From Streptomyces sp. CB02400 (GTDB lineage Bacteria; Actinomycetota; Actinomycetes; Streptomycetales; Streptomycetaceae), in assembly GCF_001905725.1 (NCBI RefSeq), contig NZ_LIWB01000006.1, positions 310,001 to 374,000 on the forward strand: DNA of 64,000 bases, in the 5' to 3' direction. The notes beneath the pieces are model-generated. The model worked only from the letters and a program-made list of their open reading frames with translations, was not told the DNA's origin and made no database searches. How positions within the stretch are numbered: the stretch's first letter is position 1; every line of letters starts with the position of its first letter. The position numbers and the translations under genes are program-made. Positions 1 through 11,370 of this stretch are shown here, one piece after another.

Positions 1-113
1 GCGAGGACCACGACGACGAGCCCGAGGACACCGCACCCGCGGTCGTCGGCCCGCGCGACCAGTCGGCCACCCGCACCCGCGGCCGGGGCCGTCCCTCCGG
101 GAAACGCCGATGA
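1..113 (+). CDS. secF: SecF, C-terminal tail (partial)
   Basis: The first 110 bases read as the end of a protein with an acidic stretch (EDHDDEPED) followed by a basic, Gly/Arg-rich tail ending RPSGKRR and a TGA at 111-113. The stop overlaps the apt start as ATGA. In streptomycetes the gene just before apt and relA is secF, the membrane partner of SecD in protein export, and a charged cytoplasmic tail fits its C-terminus. The identification rests on gene order; no catalytic or membrane part lies in the window. Confidence 0.6.
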   Translation, partial: EDHDDEPEDTAPAVVGPRDQSATRTRGRGRPSGKRR

Positions 114-649
114 CCGAGATCAGGGAGCTGCTGCTCAGCCGTATCCGGGACGTGGCGGACTACCCGGAGCCGGGCGTGATGTTCAAGGACATCACCCCGC
201 TCCTGGCGGACCCCGCGGCGTTCTCCGCGCTCAGCGACGCCCTCGCCGACATCGCCCGCGCCACCGGCGCCACCAAGGTCGTCGGCCTGGAGGCCCGTGG
301 GTTCATCCTCGGCGCCCCGGTCGCCATCCGCGCGGGCCTCGGCTTCATCCCCGTACGCAAGGCGGGCAAGCTCCCCGGAGCCACCCTCAGCCAGGCGTAC
401 GACCTGGAGTACGGATCCGCCGAGATCGAGGTGCACGCCGAGGACCTGAGCGCCGCCGACCGCGTTCTGGTGGTCGACGACGTCCTCGCCACCGGCGGCA
501 CCGCCGAGGCGTCGGTCCAGCTCATCCGCAGGGCGGGCGCCGAGGTCGCGGGCCTGGCCGTACTGATGGAGCTCGGCTTCCTCGGCGGCCGCGCCCGGCT
601 GGAACCGGCCCTGGCCGGCGCCCCGCTGGAGGCACTGCTCACGGTCTGA
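110..649 (+). CDS. apt: Adenine phosphoribosyltransferase
   Basis: Makes AMP and pyrophosphate from adenine and PRPP (purine salvage, cytoplasm). The 179-residue length is normal for the family. The N-terminal VMFKDITPLL segment and the PRPP-binding motif VLVVDDVLATGGTA (about residues 122-135) are intact. The ATG overlaps the secF stop by four bases, so the two are probably translationally coupled. relA follows after a terminator. The last codons (LEALLTV-stop) are partly duplicated about 125 bases downstream. Function is well supported. Confidence 0.95.
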   Translation: MTEIRELLLSRIRDVADYPEPGVMFKDITPLLADPAAFSALSDALADIARATGATKVVGLEARGFILGAPVAIRAGLGFIPVRKAGKLPGATLSQAYDLEYGSAEIEVHAEDLSAADRVLVVDDVLATGGTAEASVQLIRRAGAEVAGLAVLMELGFLGGRARLEPALAGAPLEALLTV

Positions 650-860
650 CCAGCGGCGTCACATACGAACCGCACACAGGAAACACCGCTCGGGCGGGCA
701 CCGGAGGAATCCGGTGCCCGCCTTGGGTGTTTCCGGGGGCGGGCCCTTCTCTGGAGGCGCTGTTCACCGTCTGGCCTGCGGCAATGCGCGCGGGTCGTGC
801 GCGGGGGCACGGCTCGGGCGGGCCCGGAGGAATCCGGTGTCCGTCTCGGGTGTTCCGGGA
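626..860 (+). repeat. Degenerate tandem duplication of apt 3' end plus terminator
   Basis: Bases 626-651 (apt codons LEALLTV and the stop) reappear at 751-776, where they would read LEALFTV followed by Trp in place of the stop. Bases 688-735 (terminator hairpin and flank) reappear at about 822-859. The period is about 125 bases for the coding part and 133-134 for the hairpin, with indels. This accounts for most of the 318-base gap between apt and relA. I see no gene in the gap. The relA promoter should lie between about 860 and 955, but I could not pick it out with confidence. Confidence 0.7.
693..722 (+). terminator. Hairpin terminator after apt
   Basis: Perfect 13-bp stem (693-705 with 710-722) closed by a GGAA tetraloop, 44 bases after the apt stop. 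There is no U-tract, which is usual for streptomycete terminators. A decayed second copy of the same hairpin sits near 830-850. Confidence 0.7.
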
Positions 861-967
861 GTAGACCGTCCTCACAGTCGCCCGCAGGCGATCCGCGGGC
901 ACGGGATCGCTACCATGGGGTTTCCGGAGCCTGACCGGGGGACCCGGATCGCGCACGAGGAGTCCTC

Positions 968-3490
<2,523 letters not shown>

Positions 3491-3500
3491 CGGACGACAG

Positions 3501-3555
3501 GCACACGAAAGGGGGGCTCCCGTACCCGAGGTACGGGAGCCCCCCTTTCGTGTGC
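3501..3555. terminator. Bidirectional terminator between relA and DUF349 gene
   Basis: Perfect 25-bp stem (3501-3525 with 3531-3555) around the loop CCGAG, located between two convergent genes. AAA and TTT tracts inside the arms allow it to work in either direction. Confidence 0.9.
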
Positions 3556-3566
3556 TGCGCGCGAGT

Positions 3567-4796
3567 TCAGCCGCCGAACTCGTGCAGACCCTTCAGCGCC
3601 TGGTCCAGCAGGGCCTGACGGCCCTCCAGCTCCCGCTCCAGCTTCTCCGCCTTGGCGGTGTTGCCCTGCGCCCTGGCCTGCTCGATCTGGCCCTTCAGCT
3701 TGTCCACGGCGGCCTGGAGCTGACCGGTCAGACCCGCGGCACGCGCGCGTGCCTCCGGGTTCGTCCGGCGCCACTCGGCCTCCTCGGCCTCCTGCAGGGC
3801 CCGCTCCACGGTGTGCATCCGGCCCTCGACCTTCGGGCGGGCGTCCCGCGGCACATGGCCGATGGCCTCCCAGCGCTCGTTGATCCCGCGGAACGCGGCC
3901 CGCGCGGCCTTCAGTTCCGTGATCGGCAGGAGCTTCTCGGCCTCCTCGGCCAGCTCCTCCTTGAGCTTGAGGTTCTCGGCCTGCTCCGCGTCACGCTCGG
4001 CGAAGACCGAGCTGCGGGCGGCGAAGAAGACGTCCTGGGCGCCGCGGAAGCGGTTCCACAGGTCGTCCTCGTGCTCGCGCTGGGCGCGGCCCGCGGCCTT
4101 CCACTCCGACATCAGGTCGCGGTAGCGGGCGGCCGTCGGCCCCCAGTCCGTCGAGCCAGACAGCGACTCGGCCTCCGCGACCAGCCGCTCCTTGGCCTGA
4201 CGGGCCTCCTCGCGCTGCGCGTCCAGCTGCGCGAAGTGCTGCTTGCGCCGCTTGGAGAACGCCGACCGCGCGTGCGAGAACCGGTGCCACAGCTCGTCGT
4301 CCGACTTGCGGTCCAGCCGCGGCAGGCCCTTCCAGGTGTCCACCAGCGCCCGCAGCCGCTCACCGGCGGCCCGCCACTGGTCGGACTGCGCCAGCTCCTC
4401 CGCCTCGACGACCAGCGCCTCCTTGGCGTGCCGCGCCTCGTCGGACTGCTTGGCCCGCTGTGCCTTGCGCTCCTCGCGGCGCGCCTCCACCAGCTCCACG
4501 AGCTTGTCCAGCCGGGCCCTGAGGGCGTCCAGGTCGCCGACCGCGTGGTGCGCGTCCACCTGCTCGCGCAGGTGCCCGATCGCGGTCTGGGCGTCCTTGG
4601 ACGACAGGTCGGTGGTCTTCACTCGCTTCTCGAGGAGGCCGATCTCGACAACCAGGCCCTCGTACTTGCGCTCGAAGTAGGCCAGCGCCTCCTCGGGGGA
4701 GCCGGCCTGCCAGGAACCGACGACCTGCTCGCCGTCGGCCGTACGCACGTACACGGTCCCCGTCTCGTCGACGCGGCCCCACGGGTCGCTGCTCAC
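3567..4796 (-). CDS. DUF349 coiled-coil protein
   Basis: A 409-residue, Glu/Arg/Ala-rich helical protein with three successive DUF349-type units, each opening with a Trp-centred motif (DTWKGLPRLD, SEWKAAGRAQ, ERWEAIGHVP). It starts with an about 35-residue SSDPWGRVDETGTVYVRT segment. The GTG at 4796 is preceded by GGAGGAGG on the coding strand, which decides the start over upstream in-frame codons. DUF349 proteins have no settled biochemical role; no catalytic motif or signal peptide is visible. It converges on relA across a terminator. Confidence 0.8.
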   Translation of the reverse strand: MSSDPWGRVDETGTVYVRTADGEQVVGSWQAGSPEEALAYFERKYEGLVVEIGLLEKRVKTTDLSSKDAQTAIGHLREQVDAHHAVGDLDALRARLDKLVELVEARREERKAQRAKQSDEARHAKEALVVEAEELAQSDQWRAAGERLRALVDTWKGLPRLDRKSDDELWHRFSHARSAFSKRRKQHFAQLDAQREEARQAKERLVAEAESLSGSTDWGPTAARYRDLMSEWKAAGRAQREHEDDLWNRFRGAQDVFFAARSSVFAERDAEQAENLKLKEELAEEAEKLLPITELKAARAAFRGINERWEAIGHVPRDARPKVEGRMHTVERALQEAEEAEWRRTNPEARARAAGLTGQLQAAVDKLKGQIEQARAQGNTAKAEKLERELEGRQALLDQALKGLHEFGG

Positions 4797-4934
4797 AGCG
4801 CCTCCTCCACATGATGCCGTCGAGGGGGCCTCGAAGCTCCCCCGGGCATCGTCCACAGTTTCGTCACGGCCAACATAGGCGACCGACGGGATGCCTGTCC
4901 GCATCCCGCGCGACCGAAATTTCGCAGTTGGGGG

Positions 4935-5756
4935 TCAGGATTTGGTGACGGTCGCCTTGTCGATCACGACCGTCGCGTTGGGCGCCCCGTCACCCGCTCC
5001 GGTGTTCTCCCCGGCGTCGGCGATCTTCTTCAGCACCTTCATGCCGGCGTCCGAGACGGTCCCGAACGGGGTGTAGCTGGGCGGAAGCTGACTGTCCTGG
5101 TAGACCAGGAAGAACTGGCTGCCGCCGCTGTCCGCCTGCCCGGTGTTGGCCATCGCGACCGTGCCCGCCGGGTAGATGTTGTCCTTCAGGCTTTCGTCCT
5201 TCAGGTTCTCGTCCGGGATCGTGTACCCGGGACCGCCGGTGCCGGTGCCCGTCGGGTCACCGCACTGCAGCACGTAGATGCCGTTCGTGGTGAGCCGGTG
5301 GCACTTGCTGTGGTCGAAGTAGCCCTTCTTCGCCAGGAAGTCGAACGAGTTGACCGTGTGCGGGGCCGCCGACGCCTTCAGCGCCACGTCTATCTCGCCA
5401 CAGGTCGTGTCCAGCTTCAGGGTGTACTTCGCCGACTTGTCGATGGCGACCGCCGGCTCCTTCTTCCAGGTCTCCGTCTTGACCTTGCCCTCGGCGGGCT
5501 TGTCGCACGGGTCCGGAGCCTTGCTGGTCGGTGCGGCGCTCGGTGTGACCTCCGCGTTCGCGTTGGTCTTGTCGTCGTCCTGCTCCAGCGCCCCGGTCGC
5601 GTACAGCGCGCCGCTGCCCACGAGGACCACACCGAGCACGGACGCGATCACCGAGTTGCGCACCCGCGACTTCCGCCGCGCTTCGGTGCGCCGCTGCTGC
5701 TGCCGCAAGAACTTCTCCCGGGCGAGCTGACGCCGCCGCTGCTCCTGGCTGACCAC
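4935..5756 (-). CDS. Membrane-anchored cyclophilin peptidyl-prolyl isomerase
   Basis: 273 residues. Basic N-terminus (about 1-33), one membrane segment near 34-52 (SVIASVLGVVLVGSGALYAT), an acidic/Ser/Thr linker, then a cyclophilin domain with GGSQFFLVYQDSQLPPSYTP and FGTVSDAGMKVL. It should act on the outer face of the membrane, speeding cis-trans isomerisation of X-Pro bonds in exported proteins. The usual Arg-Phe-His active-site set looks altered, as in other bacterial exported forms, so in vivo activity is inferred. GTG start with GAGGAG upstream. Probably monocistronic. Confidence 0.85.
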   Translation of the reverse strand: MVSQEQRRRQLAREKFLRQQQRRTEARRKSRVRNSVIASVLGVVLVGSGALYATGALEQDDDKTNANAEVTPSAAPTSKAPDPCDKPAEGKVKTETWKKEPAVAIDKSAKYTLKLDTTCGEIDVALKASAAPHTVNSFDFLAKKGYFDHSKCHRLTTNGIYVLQCGDPTGTGTGGPGYTIPDENLKDESLKDNIYPAGTVAMANTGQADSGGSQFFLVYQDSQLPPSYTPFGTVSDAGMKVLKKIADAGENTGAGDGAPNATVVIDKATVTKS

Positions 5757-5939
5757 CGGATTCTCTCCTCATGCGTCTCGTGTGCCGGCCGGTACGCGTG
5801 CGTGCGTGCGGTGAGCCGACCGCCTGCGTGTGCCCCGTACCGTATATGGGTTCGCTGAGGAATCGGCAGCGCCGGTAGGCTCTGACCACGGGCGCAGCCC
5901 CGTCGCAAGCCTCCCGTATCGACACAACGAAGGACGATC

Positions 5940-6650
5940 GTGCTCATTGCCGGGTTCCCCGCCGGGGCCTGGGGGACGAACTGTTATCTCGTCGCCCCCG
6001 CCGCCGGTGAGGAGTGCGTGATCATCGACCCCGGCCACCAGGCCGCCGACGGCGTCGCGGAGGCGGTCCGCAAGCACCGGCTCAAGCCCGTCGCCGTCGT
6101 CCTCACCCACGGTCACATCGACCACGTCGCCTCGGTCGTCCCGGTGTGCGGAGCGCACGACGTACCGGCCTGGATCCACCCCGAGGACCGGTACATGATG
6201 AGCGACCCCGAGAAGGGCATCGGCCGCGCCATCGGCATGCCGCTGATGGGCGAACTGACGGTGGGGGAGCCGGACGACGTCAGGGAACTCACCGACGGCA
6301 CGCGGCTGGACCTCGCGGGCCTCACGTTCTCCGTCGCGCACGCGCCGGGCCATACCAAGGGGTCGGTGACCTTCGGCCTGCCCGAGGCGGCGGACATCCC
6401 GCCGGTCATGTTCTCGGGCGACCTGCTGTTCGCCGGCTCCATCGGACGCACCGACCTGCCGGGTGGCTCCATGGACGACATGCTCGAGTCCCTGGCCCGC
6501 GTGTGCCTGCCGCTCGACGACTCGACCGTGGTGCTGTCCGGCCACGGCCCCCAGACGACCATCGGCCAGGAGCGCGCCACCAACCCGTATCTGCGGCAGG
6601 TGGCCGCCGGCCAGGGAGCCACCACCGAGGCTCCCCGACGAGGAATGTGA
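5940..6650 (+). CDS. MBL-fold metallo-hydrolase (glyoxalase II-like)
   Basis: 236 residues. The zinc motif HGHIDH is at about 58-63, with a further metal ligand in HAPGHTKGS, an Asp in FSGDLLFAGSIGRTD, and a final His in SGHGPQTTIG. This is the layout of glyoxalase II-like hydrolases. The substrate is unknown; the relation to hydroxyacylglutathione hydrolase does not imply glutathione, since streptomycetes use mycothiol. GTG start with GAAGGAC upstream. hisS follows 11 bases after the stop, so they are likely co-transcribed. Confidence 0.85.
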   Translation: MLIAGFPAGAWGTNCYLVAPAAGEECVIIDPGHQAADGVAEAVRKHRLKPVAVVLTHGHIDHVASVVPVCGAHDVPAWIHPEDRYMMSDPEKGIGRAIGMPLMGELTVGEPDDVRELTDGTRLDLAGLTFSVAHAPGHTKGSVTFGLPEAADIPPVMFSGDLLFAGSIGRTDLPGGSMDDMLESLARVCLPLDDSTVVLSGHGPQTTIGQERATNPYLRQVAAGQGATTEAPRRGM

Positions 6651-6661
6651 CGAGACCTTCC

Positions 6662-7924
6662 GTGAGCACCTTCAAGGCCCCCAAGGGCACGTACGACCTG
6701 ATCCCGCCGGACAGCGCCAAGTACCTCGCCGTCCGCGAGGCCATCGCCGCCCCGCTGCGGGGCTCCGGCTACGGCTACATCGAGACGCCCGGCTTCGAGA
6801 ACGTCGAGCTGTTCGCGCGCGGTGTCGGTGAGTCCACCGACATCGTCACCAAGGAGATGTACGCCTTCGAGACCAAGGGCGGCGACCGGCTCGCCCTGCG
6901 CCCCGAGGGCACCGCCTCCGTGCTGCGCGCCGCCCTGGAGGCCAACCTGCACAAGGCGGGCAACCTCCCGGTCAAGCTCTGGTACTCCGGCTCCTACTAC
7001 CGCTACGAGCGCCCCCAGAAGGGCCGTTACCGCCACTTCTCCCAGGTCGGCGCCGAGGCGATCGGCGCGGAGGACCCGGCGCTCGACGCCGAGCTGATCA
7101 TCCTCGCCGACCAGGCGTACCGCTCGCTGGGCCTGCAGAACTTCCGCATCCTGCTCAACAGCCTCGGCGACAAGGAGTGCCGCCCGGTGTACCGGGCCGC
7201 GCTGCAGGACTTCCTGCGCGGCCTCGACCTGGACGAGGACACGCTGCGCCGCGCGGAGATCAACCCGCTGCGCGTCCTGGACGACAAGCGCGAGTCGGTG
7301 CAGAAGCAGCTCACCGGCGCGCCCCTGCTGCGCGACTACCTCTGCGACGCCTGCAAGGCGTACCACGAGGAGGTCCGCGAACTGATCACGGCGGCGGGCG
7401 TCGCCTTCGAGGACGACCCCAAGCTGGTCCGCGGCCTGGACTACTACACCCGTACGACCTTCGAGTTCGTCCACGACGGTCTGGGCTCCCAGTCCGCGGT
7501 GGGCGGCGGCGGCCGCTACGACGGCCTGTCCGAGATGATCGGCGGCCCCGCGCTGCCGTCCGTCGGCTGGGCCCTCGGCGTCGACCGCACCGTGCTGGCC
7601 CTGGAGGCGGAGGGCGTCGAGCTCGAACTCCCCGCCACCACCAGCGTGTTCGCCGTCCCGCTCGGCGAGGAGGCCCGCCGGGTGCTGTTCGCCAAGGTCA
7701 CCGAGCTGCGCAAGAACGGCGTGGCCGCGGACTTCTCCTACGGGAGCAAGGGCCTCAAGGCCGCGATGAAGGCCGCCAACCGCTCGGGCGCCCGCTACGC
7801 CCTGGTGCTGGGCGAACGCGACCTCGCCGAAGGTGTCGTCCAGCTCAAGGACATGGAGTCCGGCGAGCAGACGGCGGTCGGCGTCAACGAGATCGTGGCG
7901 GAGCTGGAGTCACGGCTCGGCTGA
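6662..7924 (+). CDS. hisS: Histidyl-tRNA synthetase
   Basis: Class II synthetase, 420 residues, charging tRNA-His. Seen: class II motif 2 region (SYYRYERPQKGRYRHFSQ), the histidine-specific LVRGLDYYTRTTFEF, motif 3 region (SVGWALGVDRTVLAL), and a C-terminal anticodon-binding domain. The frame is open far upstream, but homologues begin near STFKAPKGTYDL, so I take the GTG at 6662, which follows the MBL gene closely. A terminator follows at once. Confidence 0.95.
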   Translation: MSTFKAPKGTYDLIPPDSAKYLAVREAIAAPLRGSGYGYIETPGFENVELFARGVGESTDIVTKEMYAFETKGGDRLALRPEGTASVLRAALEANLHKAGNLPVKLWYSGSYYRYERPQKGRYRHFSQVGAEAIGAEDPALDAELIILADQAYRSLGLQNFRILLNSLGDKECRPVYRAALQDFLRGLDLDEDTLRRAEINPLRVLDDKRESVQKQLTGAPLLRDYLCDACKAYHEEVRELITAAGVAFEDDPKLVRGLDYYTRTTFEFVHDGLGSQSAVGGGGRYDGLSEMIGGPALPSVGWALGVDRTVLALEAEGVELELPATTSVFAVPLGEEARRVLFAKVTELRKNGVAADFSYGSKGLKAAMKAANRSGARYALVLGERDLAEGVVQLKDMESGEQTAVGVNEIVAELESRLG

Positions 7925-7936
7925 CCCCTCGTACCG

Positions 7937-7978
7937 ACGGAGGCGCCGGATGCCCGCGCGGGGCACCGGCGCCTCCGT
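7937..7978 (+). terminator. Terminator after hisS
   Basis: Perfect 13-bp stem (7937-7949 with 7966-7978) around a loop that itself can pair (TGCCC with GGGCA), 12 bases after the hisS stop. Confidence 0.8.
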
Positions 7979-8187
7979 CGTCAACGGGTACGGGCTTCTT
8001 CACCCGGCCGGATGATCCTGAACGGAGCGCATGTGCGACCGTCCCCCGGACATCGGCCGAAACCGCACGCTCACGGGCGAACGCCGGTACGCACTTATGT
8101 CCGCACAACGGCGAATCCACAGCCCCGTACGGCACAATGGCCCCTGCCCGAAGCAGGTCCACACTCCCCAGTGACGGAATCGGCGTG

Positions 8188-8856
8188 ATGAGCAAGACGA
8201 CAGTCAGGGACGTCGACATGGATCCCGAACCCTCGGCCGCACCGCAGCGCGCCGCCTCCGCGCCGCGCACGGAGGGCGCGAGCCGGGCCTTCGCCCTGCT
8301 CCTGGTGATCACCGGCGCCGCCGGCGTGCTCGCCGCGTGGGTGATCACGCTCGACAAGTTCAAGCTGCTCGAGGCCAAGGTCAAGGGCGAGACGTTCGTC
8401 CCCGGGTGCAGCCTCAACCCCGTCGTCTCCTGCGGCAGCGTCATGGAGAGCGACCAGGCCTCCGTCTTCGGCTTCCCCAACCCGATGCTCGGCCTCGTCA
8501 CCTACGGCATCGTCGTCTGCGTCGGCATGAGCCTGCTCACCCGGGCCCGCTTCCCGCGCTGGTACTGGCTCACCTTCAACGCCGGCACCCTCTTCGGTGT
8601 CGTGTTCTGTGCCTGGCTGATGTTCCAGTCCCTGTACCGGATCAACGCCCTGTGCCTGTGGTGCTGCCTGGCCTGGGTCGCCACGATCATCATGTTCTGG
8701 TACGTGACGTCGTTCAACATCCGCCAGGGCTTCCTGCCCGCCCCGGGCTGGCTGAAGGGCTTCTTCGGCGAGTTCACCTGGGTCATGCCGGTCCTGCACA
8801 TCGGCATCATCGGCATGCTGATCCTGACCCGCTGGTGGGAGTTCTGGACCAGCTGA
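8188..8856 (+). CDS. Vitamin K epoxide reductase family membrane protein
   Basis: 222 residues with about five membrane segments. Redox cysteines: a loop pair (CSLNPVVSCGS) and CLWC at the mouth of a later helix, the VKOR arrangement. Bacterial VKOR proteins re-oxidise DsbA-like proteins using quinone and so drive disulphide formation in exported proteins. The start is taken at ATG 8188; an ATG at 8218 (MDPEPSAAP) is also possible. The gap 7925-8187 holds the hisS terminator and presumably this gene's promoter. Confidence 0.85.
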   Translation: MSKTTVRDVDMDPEPSAAPQRAASAPRTEGASRAFALLLVITGAAGVLAAWVITLDKFKLLEAKVKGETFVPGCSLNPVVSCGSVMESDQASVFGFPNPMLGLVTYGIVVCVGMSLLTRARFPRWYWLTFNAGTLFGVVFCAWLMFQSLYRINALCLWCCLAWVATIIMFWYVTSFNIRQGFLPAPGWLKGFFGEFTWVMPVLHIGIIGMLILTRWWEFWTS

Positions 8857-8899
8857 CCGCCCGCCCCGGGCTGTCGGTGCGGTGCTTTAGGGTTTCAGC

Positions 8900-10255
8900 G
8901 TGGAGCCCGACCTGTTCACCGCCGCAGCAGAAGAACGCCAGGAGAAGGACCCGACCGGCAGCCCCCTGGCGGTCCGGATGCGTCCGCGCACCCTCGACGA
9001 GGTGGTGGGCCAGCAGCACCTGCTGAAGCCCGGCTCCCCCCTGCGCAGACTGGTCGGCGAGGGCGCCTCGGGCCCCGCGGGTCCCTCCTCGGTGATCCTC
9101 TGGGGCCCGCCCGGAACCGGCAAGACGACCCTGGCCTACGTCGTCTCCAAGGCCACCAACAAGCGCTTCGTCGAACTGTCGGCGATCACCGCGGGCGTCA
9201 AGGAGGTCCGCGCGGTCATCGACGGCGCCCGCCGCGCCTCCGGCGGGTACGGCCAGGAGACCGTCCTCTTCCTCGACGAGATCCACCGCTTCAGCAAGGC
9301 CCAGCAGGACTCCCTGCTCCCGGCCGTGGAGAACCGCTGGGTCACCCTGATCGCCGCGACCACCGAGAACCCCTACTTCTCGGTCATCTCCCCGCTGCTC
9401 TCCCGCTCCCTCCTCCTCACCCTCGAACCGCTCACCGACGACGACATCCGGGACCTGCTGAAGCGCGCCCTCACCGACGAGCGGGGCCTGAAGGGCGCCG
9501 TCACCCTCCCCGAGGACACCGAGAACCACTTCCTGCGCATCGCGGGCGGCGACGCCCGCCGCGCGCTCACCGCCCTGGAGGCCGCCGCGGGGGCCGCGCT
9601 CGACAAGGGCGAGGCGGCGATCACCCTGGCCACGCTGGAGGAGACGGTCGACCGGGCCGCGGTGAAGTACGACCGCGACGGCGACCAGCACTACGACGTC
9701 GCCAGCGCCCTGATCAAGTCCATCCGCGGCTCCGACGTGGACGCCGCCCTGCACTACCTGGCCCGCATGATCGAGGCCGGCGAGGACCCCCGCTTCATCG
9801 CCCGCCGCCTGATGATCTCCGCCAGCGAGGACATCGGCCTCGCCGACCCGAACGCGCTGCCGATCGCGGTCGCCGCCGCCCAGGCCGTCGCCATGATCGG
9901 CTTCCCCGAGGCCGCCCTCACCCTCAGCCACGCCACCATCGCCCTCGCCCTCGCCCCCAAGTCCAACGCCGCCACCACCGCGATCGGCGCCGCCCTGGAC
10001 GACGTACGCAAGGGACTGGCCGGTCCCGTGCCGTCCCACCTCCGGGACAGCCACTACAAGGGCGCGACCAAGCTCGGGCACGGCAAGGGCTACACCTACC
10101 CGCACGACCTGCCCGAGGGCATCGCCGAACAGCAGTACGCGCCGGACGCCCTGAAGGACCGCGCGTACTACGAGCCCACCCGGCACGGCGCGGAGGCGCG
10201 GTACGCGGACGCGGTGGAGTGGACCAGGAAGCACCTCGGTCGGAAGCGGTCCTGA
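8900..10255 (+). CDS. rarA: Replication-associated recombination protein A (AAA+ ATPase)
   Basis: 451 residues of the MgsA/WRNIP1 family, acting at stalled replication forks. Walker A GPPGTGKTTL is near residue 70, Walker B LFLDEIHRF near 122, sensor I TTENPYFSV, and the C-terminal tetramerisation region with SHLRDSHYKGA and GKGYTYPHD. GTG start at 8900, 43 bases after the VKOR gene. The length is normal for the family. Confidence 0.93.
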   Translation: MEPDLFTAAAEERQEKDPTGSPLAVRMRPRTLDEVVGQQHLLKPGSPLRRLVGEGASGPAGPSSVILWGPPGTGKTTLAYVVSKATNKRFVELSAITAGVKEVRAVIDGARRASGGYGQETVLFLDEIHRFSKAQQDSLLPAVENRWVTLIAATTENPYFSVISPLLSRSLLLTLEPLTDDDIRDLLKRALTDERGLKGAVTLPEDTENHFLRIAGGDARRALTALEAAAGAALDKGEAAITLATLEETVDRAAVKYDRDGDQHYDVASALIKSIRGSDVDAALHYLARMIEAGEDPRFIARRLMISASEDIGLADPNALPIAVAAAQAVAMIGFPEAALTLSHATIALALAPKSNAATTAIGAALDDVRKGLAGPVPSHLRDSHYKGATKLGHGKGYTYPHDLPEGIAEQQYAPDALKDRAYYEPTRHGAEARYADAVEWTRKHLGRKRS

Positions 10256-10556
10256 CCACCCTGTAGAATCTGCCGGAGTGCTGAGTCCCGTGTCCGGCTC
10301 CGGTCGGCGCCTCAGGCGGGACACCCAGCCGGATCCTTCGATCCAGGAGCGTCGCGCACCGTCGTAGGTGTCGCGGGCAGCCCACCACCCCCCGTAAGTC
10401 CCGGGACCGGTCGGTGGGCCGTTCGTGTGCTGCACGTATGTGCCCAGACCAGGGGAGCGGCTGCCCGTCAGGTCCTCACGGACCCGAGGGGAATTCCCCG
10501 GCTGCGGATGCGACCTCCCGTAACCCTGAGGCAGCCGAAAAGGAAAAGGAAGAGAA
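10256..10556 (+). promoter_or_regulatory. Long leader region of rpsD
   Basis: 301 bases without a gene. A TAGAAT at 10264-10269 could be a -10 box, but its -35 partner is weak. If it is used, the rpsD leader would be about 280 nt. Several G/C-rich inverted repeats could fold, and S4 regulates its own synthesis through the leader in other bacteria. I cannot define a specific motif here. A purine-rich ribosome binding site (AGGAAAAGGAAGAG) ends the region. Confidence 0.35.
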
Positions 10557-11171
10557 GTGGCGAACCAGTCCCGCCCCAAGGTCAAGAAGTCGCGTGCCCT
10601 CGGCATCGCGCTGACCCCGAAGGCCGTCAAGTACTTCGAGGCCCGCCCCTACCCGCCGGGCGAGCACGGCCGTGGCCGCAAGCAGAACTCGGACTACAAG
10701 GTCCGTCTGCTGGAGAAGCAGCGTCTGCGCGCGCAGTACGACCTCTCCGAGCGCCAGCTGGTGCGCGCCTACGAGCGTGCCTCCAAGGTGCAGGGCAAGA
10801 CCGGTGAGGCCCTGATCGTGGAGCTGGAGCGGCGCCTCGACGCGCTGGTCCTGCGTTCGGGCATCGCCCGCACGATCTACCAGGCCCGCCAGATGGTCAC
10901 CCACGGCCACATCCAGGTCAACGGCAAGAAGGTCGACAAGCCCTCCTTCCGTGTCCGCCCGGACGACGTCGTGCAGGTCCGCGACCGCAGCAAGGAGAAG
11001 ACCCTCTTCACGATCGCCCGTGAAGGCGGCTTCGCCCCCGACGGTGAGACCCCGCGCTACCTCCAGGTGAACCTCAAGTCCCTGGCGTTCCGCCTGGACC
11101 GTGAGCCGAACCGCAAGGAGATCCCGGTGATCTGCGACGAGCAGCTCGTCGTCGAGTACTACGCCCGCTGA
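10557..11171 (+). CDS. rpsD: 30S ribosomal protein S4
   Basis: 204 residues, the primary 16S rRNA-binding protein of the small subunit body. The C-terminal half carries the S4 RNA-binding domain (RRLDALVLRSGIARTIYQAR, QMVTHGHIQVNGKKVDKPS). The N-terminus lacks the four cysteines of zinc-binding S4, so this is the zinc-free (C-minus) type; the only Cys is near the C-terminus. GTG start at 10557 after a strong purine-rich site. It is monocistronic, far from the alpha operon, as is usual in actinobacteria with this form. Confidence 0.95.
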   Translation: MANQSRPKVKKSRALGIALTPKAVKYFEARPYPPGEHGRGRKQNSDYKVRLLEKQRLRAQYDLSERQLVRAYERASKVQGKTGEALIVELERRLDALVLRSGIARTIYQARQMVTHGHIQVNGKKVDKPSFRVRPDDVVQVRDRSKEKTLFTIAREGGFAPDGETPRYLQVNLKSLAFRLDREPNRKEIPVICDEQLVVEYYAR

Positions 11172-11193
11172 CCCCAGCAGGCGCGCGGTATCC

Positions 11194-11242
11194 CGAACCC
11201 GCCGTCTCCCCGCCCCTCCGGGCGGGCGAGGCGGCGGGTTCG
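11194..11242 (+). terminator. Terminator after rpsD
   Basis: Outer stem of 11 bp (11194-11204 with 11232-11242), continued by an inner pairing CCCGCC/GGGCGGG. It lies 22 bases after the rpsD stop. Confidence 0.8.
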
Positions 11243-11370
11243 TCGTCGCTTCCCGCGACTCCGCCGGTGGCGGACGGTAATCCGGTACGGAGTCCCGTCA
11301 CCGGCGCGATAGGCTCGACCCCACGACTTTCTCGATGTTCAGGCGCGTTTCAAGGGAGCGGGTGCACACA

